Below the pieces are notes generated by a model that was given only the letters and a program-made list of their open reading frames with translations, was not told where the DNA came from and ran no database searches. The position numbers and the translations under genes are program-made. From JBMNTQ01 sp050945815 (GTDB lineage Bacteria; Bacillota; Clostridia; Christensenellales; JBMNTQ01), in the NCBI GenBank assembly GCA_050945815.1, contig JBMNTQ010000078.1:1-8994 (forward strand): DNA of 8,994 bases, written 5' to 3'. Each line of letters opens with the position of its first letter. Position 1 is the stretch's first letter. Of the stretch, positions 1 to 5,858 are shown piece by piece.

Positions 1-61
1 CCGGAAAGCGGGTTTGACATCTACGGTATGAGAAAAGTAAAAATGCAACTTAAAAGATATG

Positions 62-84
62 AAAAAGCCCGCAGTTGCGGGCTT
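62..84 (-). terminator. Rho-independent terminator of the tRNA-Ser unit
   Basis: The arms at 65-72 and 77-84 pair over 8 bp (AAGCCCGC with GCGGGCTT) around a 4-nt loop. Read on the minus strand, the GC-rich stem runs straight into five T residues (the A run at 62-66). It lies about 35 nt past the 3' end of tRNA-Ser(GCT), as expected for the end of that transcript. On the plus strand the tail (TTCTC) is weaker, so the minus orientation is preferred. Confidence 0.85.
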
Positions 85-118
85 CTCTGGCTCTGACATC
101 TAAACAGTCAAAGCATTA

Positions 119-212
119 TGGCGGAGAAGGAGGGATTTGAACCCTCGCGCCGGTTACCCCGACCTACACCCTTAGCAGGGGCGCCCCTTCAGCCGTACTT
201 GGGTACTTCTCC
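119..212 (-). tRNA. tRNA-Ser, anticodon GCT (reads AGC/AGT)
   Basis: A 94-nt class II tRNA with encoded CCA (119-121) and discriminator G (122). The acceptor stem pairs GGAGAAG (206-212) with CTTCTCC (123-129). The anticodon stem is CGCCC/GGGTG around loop CTGCTAA, with anticodon GCT at 174-176. A long variable arm (GTCGG with CCGGC) is typical of serine tRNAs. The T arm is GAGGG-TTCAAAT-CCCTC. It is the second gene of a two-tRNA unit, 71 nt downstream of tRNA-Ser(TGA), and a terminator follows. There are no mismatches in the acceptor or T stems, so it should be functional. Confidence 0.97.
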
Positions 213-283
213 GTGACTGTAGCAATTGGGATAGACCAAATTTTGCTGTCGATAGCGACAGAGTATGTCTTAATGAGAGGATA

Positions 284-372
284 TGGCGGAGAGAGAGGGA
301 TTCGAACCCCCGGTGCCTTTCGGCATCACTGGTTTTCAAGACCAGCTCCATAAACCACTCGGACATCTCTCC
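284..372 (-). tRNA. tRNA-Ser, anticodon TGA (reads TCA and other TCN codons)
   Basis: An 89-nt class II tRNA with encoded CCA (284-286) and discriminator G (287). The acceptor stem pairs GGAGAGA (366-372) with TCTCTCC (288-294). The anticodon stem is CTGGT/ACCAG around loop CTTGAAA, with anticodon TGA at 336-338. The variable arm is a TGCC-GAAA-GGCA hairpin, and the T arm is GGGGG-TTCGAAT-CCCTC with one G-T pair. It is the first gene after the promoter at 412-440 and is probably co-transcribed with tRNA-Ser(GCT), since no terminator lies in the 71-nt spacer. Confidence 0.97.
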
Positions 373-411
373 CTGTCCGTTTGGCCGAAGCCAACTGAAA
401 CATACCTTAAA

Positions 412-440
412 AGTATAGCAACCAATCCTCGCCCTGTCAA
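412..440 (-). promoter_or_regulatory. Near-consensus promoter of the tRNA-Ser pair
   Basis: On the minus strand a perfect -35 box TTGACA (435-440) is followed after exactly 17 nt by the -10 box TATACT (412-417). The latter is preceded by TGC, giving an extended -10 (TGN). Transcription would start near 405, about 33 nt before the mature 5' end of tRNA-Ser(TGA). Such a strong promoter is expected for a stable RNA unit. Confidence 0.85.
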
Positions 441-683
441 TACACTAAAAAATCCAATGTAGGGAAAAAGCCTGTTTATGCAAAGGCCTGATGCCAGGCC
501 TTTCTTCAGGCCTATAAGTGGGAAACAGCGCAAAATAATGCATGTTTTATGTTGCTTGATTGTGCCGGATTTGGCAGGTAGCGGCTATTCTTTGCGTGGG
601 GAAATTCGCTTAATTTATCCAGAAGAAGCTTGCCAAAAAGGGATATGCCTCGGGTCGAACGGTTACACTGGAAGCCGGAACGT
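441..683. other. Gene-free stretch between the rml operon and the tRNA promoter
   Basis: With the tRNA promoter and leader, the gap between tRNA-Ser(TGA) and rmlD spans 373-683. No convincing coding region is present: the open frames here are short, lack good ribosome binding sites and mostly run into rmlD in a conflicting frame. The only structure seen is the hairpin at 482-503 and a third copy of its AGGCCT core at 507-512. The part from 513 to 683 shows nothing recognisable and probably holds the 3' untranslated end of the rml transcript. Confidence 0.6.
482..503 (-). terminator. Possible terminator hairpin of the rml operon
   Basis: An 8-bp perfect stem (482-489 with 496-503, AAAGGCCT/AGGCCTTT) encloses a 6-nt loop. 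It lies 180 nt beyond the rmlD stop and 42 nt before the tRNA promoter, where the rml transcript would have to end. The T tract is poor on both strands (TTTGCAT on minus, TTTCTTC on plus), so the terminator call is tentative and the direction uncertain. Confidence 0.4.
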
Positions 684-1541
684 TTAGCACAGCTTTTCTG
701 GCATGATTGTTTGGAGGTAGTGTTTGAGCGCGTCTTGCCAAGGGGGTAACAGAGAAAAACCATATTGCGTTAGTTTATCTTTGCTCATGCGCGAATTCTT
801 GGGGCGGACCGCCTTGGTGGGATATTGGTCGGTGGTGATCGGGAGGACTTTGGCAGGTAGCTCTGCTTGCTCGATGATTGCGCGTGCAAAATCGTACCAA
901 CTGCACACGCCTTCGTTGGTGGCATGGTAGATGCCGTAGTGTTTTGTATGGATCATGTCACACAGAAGCGGCGCTAAATCGTAGGTGTAAGTGGGGGAGC
1001 CGAACTGGTCGGCAACGACGGTTAAGCTGTCGCGCTCTTTCCCCAGACGCAGCATAGTTTTTACAAAATTATTGCCATTTTTGCCAAACACCCAGGAAAT
1101 GCGTACAATGAAATAGCTGGCAAGCAGCGCTGTCACTTCATCTTCGCCCAAAGACTTGGATTCGCCGTAATAGTTGCAGGGGCGTTTTGGGGAATCCGGC
1201 GTCCAAGGGTTTTCTCCTTGACCATCGAACACATAGTCTGTGCTGATGTACATCAACTTGCAGCCAAGCTTCTTGCAGGCTTGAGCGACATAGCGGGTGC
1301 CTAAGACGTTGATATTATAGCAAAGCTCTTTCTCATCTTCCGCCCGGTCTACCGCTGTGTAGGCTGCGCAATGGATGACCGCGTCCGGCGCGTAGCTTTG
1401 AATTGCGTACAACACGTCCGCTTCGATGGTTAGGTCGAAATCTTGAATGTCTACACCGCGGCAGGTTATACCGCGTTTGTCCAGTTCGTTGACGACGTCG
1501 TGCCCCAATTGGCCGTTGACGCCGGTTACCAGTATTTTCAT
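684..1541 (-). CDS. rmlD: dTDP-4-dehydrorhamnose reductase RmlD
   Basis: The enzyme reduces dTDP-4-keto-L-rhamnose with NAD(P)H, the last step to dTDP-L-rhamnose, in the cytoplasm. The 285-residue product is full length for the family. It opens with a Rossmann nucleotide-binding motif G7-V-N-G10-Q-L-G13 and has the STDYVFDG segment at 100-107. It also carries the short-chain dehydrogenase catalytic pair Tyr125/Lys129 in YGESK, and a C-terminal RPKNSRMSKDKL segment (246-257) typical of RmlD. The ATG is preceded by GGGAG with 7-nt spacing, lying inside the end of rmlB. Only 3 nt separate it from the rmlB stop, so translation is probably coupled. It is the last gene of the rmlC-rmlB-rmlD operon. 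No frameshift or lost key residue is seen. Confidence 0.96.
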   Translation of the reverse strand: MKILVTGVNGQLGHDVVNELDKRGITCRGVDIQDFDLTIEADVLYAIQSYAPDAVIHCAAYTAVDRAEDEKELCYNINVLGTRYVAQACKKLGCKLMYISTDYVFDGQGENPWTPDSPKRPCNYYGESKSLGEDEVTALLASYFIVRISWVFGKNGNNFVKTMLRLGKERDSLTVVADQFGSPTYTYDLAPLLCDMIHTKHYGIYHATNEGVCSWYDFARAIIEQAELPAKVLPITTDQYPTKAVRPKNSRMSKDKLTQYGFSLLPPWQDALKHYLQTIMPEKLC

Positions 1542-1544
1542 AGC

Positions 1545-2564
1545 TTATCTCCCGCCATACATTTTTTCGTAATAGTTTTGGTATGCGCCGCTGATGATAT
1601 CCTCCCACCAGGGGCGGTTGTTCAAATACCATTCGACGGTTTGGCAGATGCCTTGGTCGAAGGGGGTTTGAGGGGTCCAACCAAGCTCGCCGGTTATTTT
1701 TGCCGGATCAATCGCGTAGCGCATATCATGTCCGGGACGATCGGTCACATAGGTGATCAGCGATTCCGGCTTGTTCAACTCGCGCAGGATAGCTTTTACG
1801 ACTTGGATGTTGCTGCGTTCGTTGTGGCCACCTACGTTGTATACTTCACCGACGCGGCCTTTGTGGAGGATCAGGTCGATGGCGGAGCAATGATCCTCGA
1901 CGTAAAGCCAGTCGCGCACGTTTTCGCCTTTGCCATATACAGGCAGCGGCGCGTCGGCTAGGGCACGGGATATCATCAGCGGAATCAGCTTTTCCGGGAA
2001 ATGGTAGGGGCCGTAGTTGTTAGAACAGCGTGAAATGGTTAACGGCAGGCCGAAGGTACGGTAGTAGGCCAGGCACAGAAGGTCTGCCGAGGCTTTGCTG
2101 GCGGAATAGGGAGAGGAGGTGTGTAGGGGGGTGGTCTCTGTAAAGAACAGGTCCGGGCGGTCTAGCGGTAAATCGCCATACACCTCATCGGTAGATACTT
2201 GATGGAAGCGTGTTACGTTGTATTTGCGGCTGGCATCCATCAAAATTTGAGTACCCAGGATATTGGTGTGCAGGAAAACATCTGGGTTTTCAATGGAGCG
2301 GTCTACATGGGATTCTGCGGCAAAGTTGACCACAACATCGAAACCTTCCTCTTCGAACAGGCGGAAAACCCCGTCGCGGTCTGTGATGCTGCCTTTTACA
2401 AAACGGAAAGTATCCTTTTCCATAGCCTCTTTTAGGGTGCTTAGGTTGCCTGCGTAGGTGAGGGCATCTAGACAGACCAGCCGATAGTCCGGATGGGTTT
2501 TTTGCATGTAGTAGATGAAATTACTGCCGATAAAGCCGGCACCGCCGGTGATGAGTATGTTCAT
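1545..2564 (-). CDS. rmlB: dTDP-glucose 4,6-dehydratase RmlB
   Basis: The enzyme converts dTDP-D-glucose to dTDP-4-keto-6-deoxy-D-glucose using tightly bound NAD+, the second step of dTDP-L-rhamnose synthesis. The 339-residue protein is normal in length. Visible features are the N-terminal NAD-binding motif GGAGFIG (7-13), the ESHVDRSI segment (84-91), and the dehydratase acid/base pair Asp126-Glu127 in STDEVYGD. The catalytic Tyr153/Lys157 lie in YSASK, and the nucleotide-binding stretch YGKGENVRDWLYVEDH spans 210-225. These distinguish it from UDP-galactose epimerase, which lacks the TDE motif. The ATG lies 3 nt after the rmlC stop, with GAGG at 2573-2576, 8 nt upstream. The same 3-nt gap is found at the next junction with rmlD. 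Confidence 0.97.
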   Translation of the reverse strand: MNILITGGAGFIGSNFIYYMQKTHPDYRLVCLDALTYAGNLSTLKEAMEKDTFRFVKGSITDRDGVFRLFEEEGFDVVVNFAAESHVDRSIENPDVFLHTNILGTQILMDASRKYNVTRFHQVSTDEVYGDLPLDRPDLFFTETTPLHTSSPYSASKASADLLCLAYYRTFGLPLTISRCSNNYGPYHFPEKLIPLMISRALADAPLPVYGKGENVRDWLYVEDHCSAIDLILHKGRVGEVYNVGGHNERSNIQVVKAILRELNKPESLITYVTDRPGHDMRYAIDPAKITGELGWTPQTPFDQGICQTVEWYLNNRPWWEDIISGAYQNYYEKMYGGR

Positions 2565-2567
2565 TTC

Positions 2568-3128
2568 CTATACCTCGCCATAAATAAAATTTGCGTCGCT
2601 GTCTTTTAGAAAGGGCGCATTTTTGTCTTTGTCGGAAAGGATGGGGGTGATATCGCCCCAATGGACGCCGATGGATGGATCGTCGAAGCGGATGCTGCGG
2701 TCGCAATCCGGTGAATAGGGGCCATCGACCTTGTATTGCACTTCCACATCATCGCACAGTGTTAAAAATCCATGGGCAAATCCTCGGGGAACCAGCAGCA
2801 TATGTTTGTTTTCCGCTGTGAGCATAGCGCTTACCCACTGGAGATAATGGGGGGAGCCTTGGCGGATATCTACTGCGACATCCAAGATCGCGCCCCGGGT
2901 GCAGCGGACCAGCTTGGCCTGGGGATGCGGCTGAACCTGAAAATGCAGGCCGCGCAGGGTGCCTTTTTGGGCGGACATGGATTGGTTGTCCTGCACAAAA
3001 TGCAGGGAAAGACCGGCTTCTTTGAAGGTCTCTTCAGACCAGGTTTCCATGAACCAACCTCGATGGTCACCAAATACTTTAGGTTGAACCAGGAAGACGC
3101 CGGGTAATTTTATCTCTTGAATTTGCAT
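2568..3128 (-). CDS. rmlC: dTDP-4-dehydrorhamnose 3,5-epimerase RmlC
   Basis: This cupin-fold enzyme epimerises C3 and C5 of dTDP-4-keto-6-deoxyglucose, the third step of dTDP-L-rhamnose synthesis. The protein has 186 residues, normal for RmlC. Numbered from the chosen start, LRGLHFQ (58-64) holds catalytic His62, and VQYKVDG (130-136) holds the catalytic Tyr132. The DHRGWFMET segment (21-29) is also characteristic, and SDKDK (165-169) probably supplies the Asp that supports the His. The start at ATG 3128 is chosen because GGAGG (3138-3142) lies 9 nt upstream. An in-frame GTG at 3134 would add two residues but sits only 3 nt from the same site. It is the first gene of the operon, behind a promoter at about 3153-3181. 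Confidence 0.96.
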   Translation of the reverse strand: MQIQEIKLPGVFLVQPKVFGDHRGWFMETWSEETFKEAGLSLHFVQDNQSMSAQKGTLRGLHFQVQPHPQAKLVRCTRGAILDVAVDIRQGSPHYLQWVSAMLTAENKHMLLVPRGFAHGFLTLCDDVEVQYKVDGPYSPDCDRSIRFDDPSIGVHWGDITPILSDKDKNAPFLKDSDANFIYGEV

Positions 3129-3137
3129 GTTCACATA

Positions 3138-3142
3138 CCTCC
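3138..3142 (-). promoter_or_regulatory. Ribosome binding site that decides the rmlC start
   Basis: The minus strand reads GGAGG here, a full match to the anti-Shine-Dalgarno core. It is 9 nt from ATG 3128 and 3 nt from the alternative GTG 3134. The longer spacing is the workable one. Confidence 0.8.
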
Positions 3143-3152
3143 ATACTCTCTT

Positions 3153-3181
3153 ATTGTACCGATAATTGACTAATTTGCAAA
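3153..3181 (-). promoter_or_regulatory. Probable promoter of the rmlCBD operon
   Basis: The minus strand shows a -10 box TACAAT (3153-3158, five of six consensus bases). The -35 candidate TTTGCA (3176-3181) has four of six matches at 17-nt spacing. Transcription would start near 3146, leaving a leader of only about 18 nt that begins just before the rmlC Shine-Dalgarno. A GCAAA-N6-TTTGC dyad overlaps the -35 box. Confidence 0.55.
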
Positions 3182-3293
3182 GCCATTTTTGCTCTATTTA
3201 GCTGGAGCGGGGTTCTCTTCTTTGAAAAAGGAATCGAAAGAGAAGAAAACGGTATAAAAATATGAGCTTTTTAGCAGTTGGCGTATAAAAGTA

Positions 3294-3322
3294 ATGAAAA
3301 AACGAATGGATTTTGTTATAAT
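3294..3322 (+). promoter_or_regulatory. Probable promoter of the glycosyltransferase-ugd operon
   Basis: A perfect -10 box TATAAT (3317-3322) is preceded by TGT, giving an extended -10. The -35 position at 17-nt spacing is ATGAAA (3294-3299), matching four of six consensus bases. Transcription would start near 3329, about 37 nt before the start codon at 3366. The extended -10 can make up for the weak -35. It is divergent from the rml promoter about 150 bp away. Confidence 0.7.
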
Positions 3323-3365
3323 ATATCAGTATGCTTAAAAGATAAAGAGAGCATGGGGGAGAAAT

Positions 3366-4328
3366 ATGAAACTGATCATTCAAATACCTTGTTATAATGA
3401 AGAGGAAACGCTGCCGATAACGTTTGCGTGCCTGCCCAAGGAAATTCAGGGTATCGATGAGCTTGAATACCTGATTATCGACGATGGGAGCCAAGACAGG
3501 ACGGTAGAGGTAGCTAAAGAGTTGGGCATTCACCATGTGGTGAGCTTTAAAAAGAACAAGGGGCTGGCCAAGGGTTTTATGGCTGGTTTGGACGCTTGTT
3601 TGCGCTTGGGTGCGGATATCATCGTCAATACGGATGCGGACAACCAATACTGCGGCGAAGATATTGAAAAGCTGGTGCAGCCCATTGTGGACGGCAAGGC
3701 GGATATGTCGATTGGCGAGCGGCCGATCTCGGAGACGGAGCATTTTTCCTGGAAGAAGAAGAAGCTGCAAAAGCTGGGCAGCTGGGTTGTGCGTAAAGCG
3801 TCTTATACCGATGTGCCGGACGCACCCAGCGGATTTCGTGCGTACACTCGGGATATGGCAATGAAGCTCAATGTGGTTTCGGAATATACCTATACGCTGG
3901 AAACTATTATTCAGGCAGGGCATACCAAGGCTGCCATCGCGTCTGTGCCGATACGCACCAACCCGGAGACGAGGAAATCCCGTTTGTTCAGCAGCATGAT
4001 GGGCTATATCAAGCGTTCCGCTTCTACCATCCTGCGTTCGTCTATTATGTATCGGCCACTCAAGTTTTTTATGACGTTGGGGTTGATTATCTTCCTGGTC
4101 GGCTTTGCTTTGGGCGTTCGGTTTCTCGTATTTTTGTTTCAAGGGACCGGAGCCGGGCATATGCAGTCTTTGATTTTAGCAGCTGTCCTATTGCTTTTAG
4201 GGTTCCAGACTTGCGTGATGGGAATCTTGGGCGATACCATTGCCGGAAACCGGAAGTTGCTGGAGGATGTACAATACAGGATACGGCGGATGGACTATGA
4301 CGGCGTAAAACTGAATCATAAACAATAG
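3366..4328 (+). CDS. Family 2 glycosyltransferase with two C-terminal membrane segments
   Basis: A GT-A fold inverting glycosyltransferase resembling the dolichyl/polyprenyl-phosphate sugar synthase group (DPM1/GtrB-like). The catalytic domain spans roughly residues 1-225. It starts with IIQIPCYNEEETLP (4-17), has the nucleotide-binding IDDGSQD (38-44), and the metal-binding Asp90-Ala-Asp92 in NTDADNQY. A conserved DAPSGFRAYTRD segment follows at 152-163. Two hydrophobic stretches, about 233-258 and 266-290, should anchor it in the membrane with the catalytic domain in the cytoplasm, followed by a short basic tail. The length of 320 residues is usual for this group. GGGGGAG ends 4 nt before the ATG. 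UDP-glucose dehydrogenase follows 21 nt downstream, so it is likely co-transcribed. I infer a role in surface glycan or lipid-linked sugar synthesis; the donor and acceptor cannot be read from the sequence. Confidence 0.88.
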   Translation: MKLIIQIPCYNEEETLPITFACLPKEIQGIDELEYLIIDDGSQDRTVEVAKELGIHHVVSFKKNKGLAKGFMAGLDACLRLGADIIVNTDADNQYCGEDIEKLVQPIVDGKADMSIGERPISETEHFSWKKKKLQKLGSWVVRKASYTDVPDAPSGFRAYTRDMAMKLNVVSEYTYTLETIIQAGHTKAAIASVPIRTNPETRKSRLFSSMMGYIKRSASTILRSSIMYRPLKFFMTLGLIIFLVGFALGVRFLVFLFQGTGAGHMQSLILAAVLLLLGFQTCVMGILGDTIAGNRKLLEDVQYRIRRMDYDGVKLNHKQ

Positions 4329-4349
4329 CTTTAAATATGGAGTGTACAG

Positions 4350-5672
4350 ATGAAAATATCGATTATAGGGACAGGCTATGTCGGCTTGGTGACCGGGACC
4401 TGCTTTGCGGAAGTGGGCAATAGGGTTTACTGTGTGGACACGGATGAGGAGAAAATTCAGAGGCTAAAGCAAGGGATTATACCGATTTATGAGCCGGGGC
4501 TCTCTGAAATGGTACAACGGAATTTTAGCGCAGGCAATTTGCTGTTTACTACAGATATTAAGGAAGCGCTGGATGCTACGGAGATTTGCTTTATTGCGGT
4601 GGGGACGCCTATGGATGAGGATGGCAGCGCGGATTTGCAATATGTGCTGGCGGTTGCCGATTCTATTGGTGCGCATATGAGCCGGGATATGATCGTGGTG
4701 GATAAGTCTACGGTGCCGGTTGGAACCGGCGATCTGGTGAAACAACGCATTGAGACGGCTTTGGAAAAGCGCGGGGCCTTGCATCAAGTCTTTGTGGTTT
4801 CAAGCCCTGAGTTTTTGAAAGAGGGCGCGGCGGTTAATGATTTTATGAGTCCGGACAGGGTGGTTATCGGTGCGGACAATGAGGATGCTGCGGAGCGGAT
4901 TCGCGAGCTGTATGAACCCTTTGTACACAACAGCGACCGATTTATCTTGATGGATGTGCGCAGCGCGGAGATGACAAAATATGCATCCAATGCTATGTTG
5001 GCTACGAGGATCTCTTTTATGAACGAGGTGGCTAATATATGCGAGCGGGTGGGTGCGGATGTTAATAAGGTCCGGCTGGGCATGGGCGCGGATAATCGGA
5101 TTGGAAACCGATTCCTATATGCAGGCTGCGGCTATGGTGGGAGCTGTTTTCCGAAGGACGTGCAGGCGTTGATTCGTATTGCTTTGGAGGTTGATTATAC
5201 GCCCCGGCTGTTGAATAGCGTGGAGGAAGTAAACGAGAGCCAGAAGAAGGTGCTTTTGGAAAAGGTGACGGCACATTTTGGTGAGGATTTGAGCGGCAAG
5301 ATCTTTGCGGTTTGGGGGCTTGCGTTTAAACCGGAAACCGATGATATGCGGGAGGCACCGTCGCTTCAGATTATTCGGGGGCTGCTGGACAGCGGCGCGC
5401 AGGTACGGGCCTATGATCCGCAGGCAATGGAGGCAGCGAAGCGGATTTTAGGGGAGGGCGTGACGTATGCCCGGAGCAAGTATGATGCGCTGGACGGTGC
5501 GGATGCTTTGATTTTGGTGACGGAATGGAAGGAGTTTAAAAGCCCTGATTTCGATGAGATGAAAAGGCGGATGCAGCAGGCGATCATATTCGACGGGCGA
5601 AACCAATATAGCCGCCGCAGCATGAAAAAGCTGGGCTTTACCTATGAACAGATAGGCAGCCCGGTGCTTTGA
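4350..5672 (+). CDS. ugd: UDP-glucose 6-dehydrogenase
   Basis: The enzyme oxidises UDP-glucose twice with NAD+ to UDP-glucuronate, a precursor of acidic surface polysaccharides. The 440-residue protein is full length. The N-terminal Rossmann domain has GTGYVG (7-12). The STVPVGTGD (120-128) and SSPEFLKEGAAVNDF (151-165) segments are typical of the family. The central domain carries EMTKYASNAMLATRISFMNE (207-226), and the catalytic Cys266 lies in GYGGSCFPKD. The C-terminal UDP-binding domain includes FKPETDDMREAPS (326-338). A UDP-ManNAc dehydrogenase is a related possibility, but the overall motif set fits Ugd/TuaD best. GGAG at 4339-4342 is 7 nt from the ATG. It is the second gene of the operon with the glycosyltransferase and ends 21 nt before a strong terminator. 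Confidence 0.94.
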   Translation: MKISIIGTGYVGLVTGTCFAEVGNRVYCVDTDEEKIQRLKQGIIPIYEPGLSEMVQRNFSAGNLLFTTDIKEALDATEICFIAVGTPMDEDGSADLQYVLAVADSIGAHMSRDMIVVDKSTVPVGTGDLVKQRIETALEKRGALHQVFVVSSPEFLKEGAAVNDFMSPDRVVIGADNEDAAERIRELYEPFVHNSDRFILMDVRSAEMTKYASNAMLATRISFMNEVANICERVGADVNKVRLGMGADNRIGNRFLYAGCGYGGSCFPKDVQALIRIALEVDYTPRLLNSVEEVNESQKKVLLEKVTAHFGEDLSGKIFAVWGLAFKPETDDMREAPSLQIIRGLLDSGAQVRAYDPQAMEAAKRILGEGVTYARSKYDALDGADALILVTEWKEFKSPDFDEMKRRMQQAIIFDGRNQYSRRSMKKLGFTYEQIGSPVL

Positions 5673-5693
5673 AGAAGACGGGATAGGATATGG

Positions 5694-5737
5694 ATGCTCC
5701 GGATAGAAGCGAAGGGCTTTATCCGGAGCATTCTTTT
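5694..5737 (+). terminator. Rho-independent terminator of the glycosyltransferase-ugd operon
   Basis: A perfect 12-bp stem pairs 5694-5705 (ATGCTCCGGATA) with 5720-5731 (TATCCGGAGCAT) around a 14-nt loop. It is followed on the plus strand by TCTTTTG. It begins 21 nt after the ugd stop codon. Confidence 0.88.
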
Positions 5738-5804
5738 GTGTTGTCATCTATGAAGCGAAGGCAGCGAATGTCTTCTAGAGACAGCACATATTTTAGTCAA
5801 CGAG

Positions 5805-5844
5805 AGAAAAACAGCCGCATGCCATCTTTGGCATGCGGCTGTTT
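5805..5844 (-). terminator. Rho-independent terminator of the pyruvate:ferredoxin oxidoreductase gene
   Basis: A perfect 15-bp stem pairs 5809-5823 (AAACAGCCGCATGCC) with 5830-5844 (GGCATGCGGCTGTTT) around a 6-nt loop. Read on the minus strand the stem runs into TTTTTCTCTC, a good T tract, 15 nt after the oxidoreductase stop at 5859. It faces the ugd terminator across about 67 nt, so the two convergent operons are insulated. Confidence 0.92.
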
Positions 5845-5858
5845 GGCTGCTTTAGAGA

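Noticed and set aside
14..42. TTGACA at 14-19 on the plus strand as a promoter
   Set aside because: No acceptable -10 box is found at 16-18 nt spacing (only GTAAAA/TAAAAA), and it would point into the end of the oppositely transcribed tRNA unit.
15..102. Nine-base direct repeat TGACATCTA at 15-23 and 94-102 as attachment sites beside the tRNA
   Set aside because: The repeat is short, does not overlap the tRNA 3' end, and encloses only the terminator. No integrase or phage gene is present.
512..763. 83-codon minus-strand open frame downstream of and overlapping rmlD
   Set aside because: It overlaps the conserved C-terminal codons of rmlD in another frame and its product has no recognisable motif. 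It is most likely a chance frame.
1443..1961. 172-codon plus-strand open frame across the rmlD/rmlB junction
   Set aside because: It is antisense to two well-conserved enzymes and its product shows no domain; no ribosome binding site was seen that would support it.
3214..3247. Inverted repeat TTCTCTT/AAGAGAA in the divergent intergenic region as a hairpin
   Set aside because: The stem is 7 bp of weak A/T-rich pairs with a loop near 18 nt, and no T tract follows. It is not distinguishable from chance in purine-rich DNA.
3198..4160. Long open frame of 320 codons on the minus strand, opposite the glycosyltransferase gene
   Set aside because: Its translation is rich in Arg, His and Gln with no recognisable domain, as expected for the antisense of a real gene. 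The plus-strand frame has clear GT2 motifs, a good ribosome binding site and an extended -10 promoter.
5706..5760. Nine-base repeat GAAGCGAAG at 5706-5714 and 5752-5760
   Set aside because: One copy lies in the loop of the ugd terminator, the other in the short spacer between terminators. There is no third copy nearby and no structure linking them.
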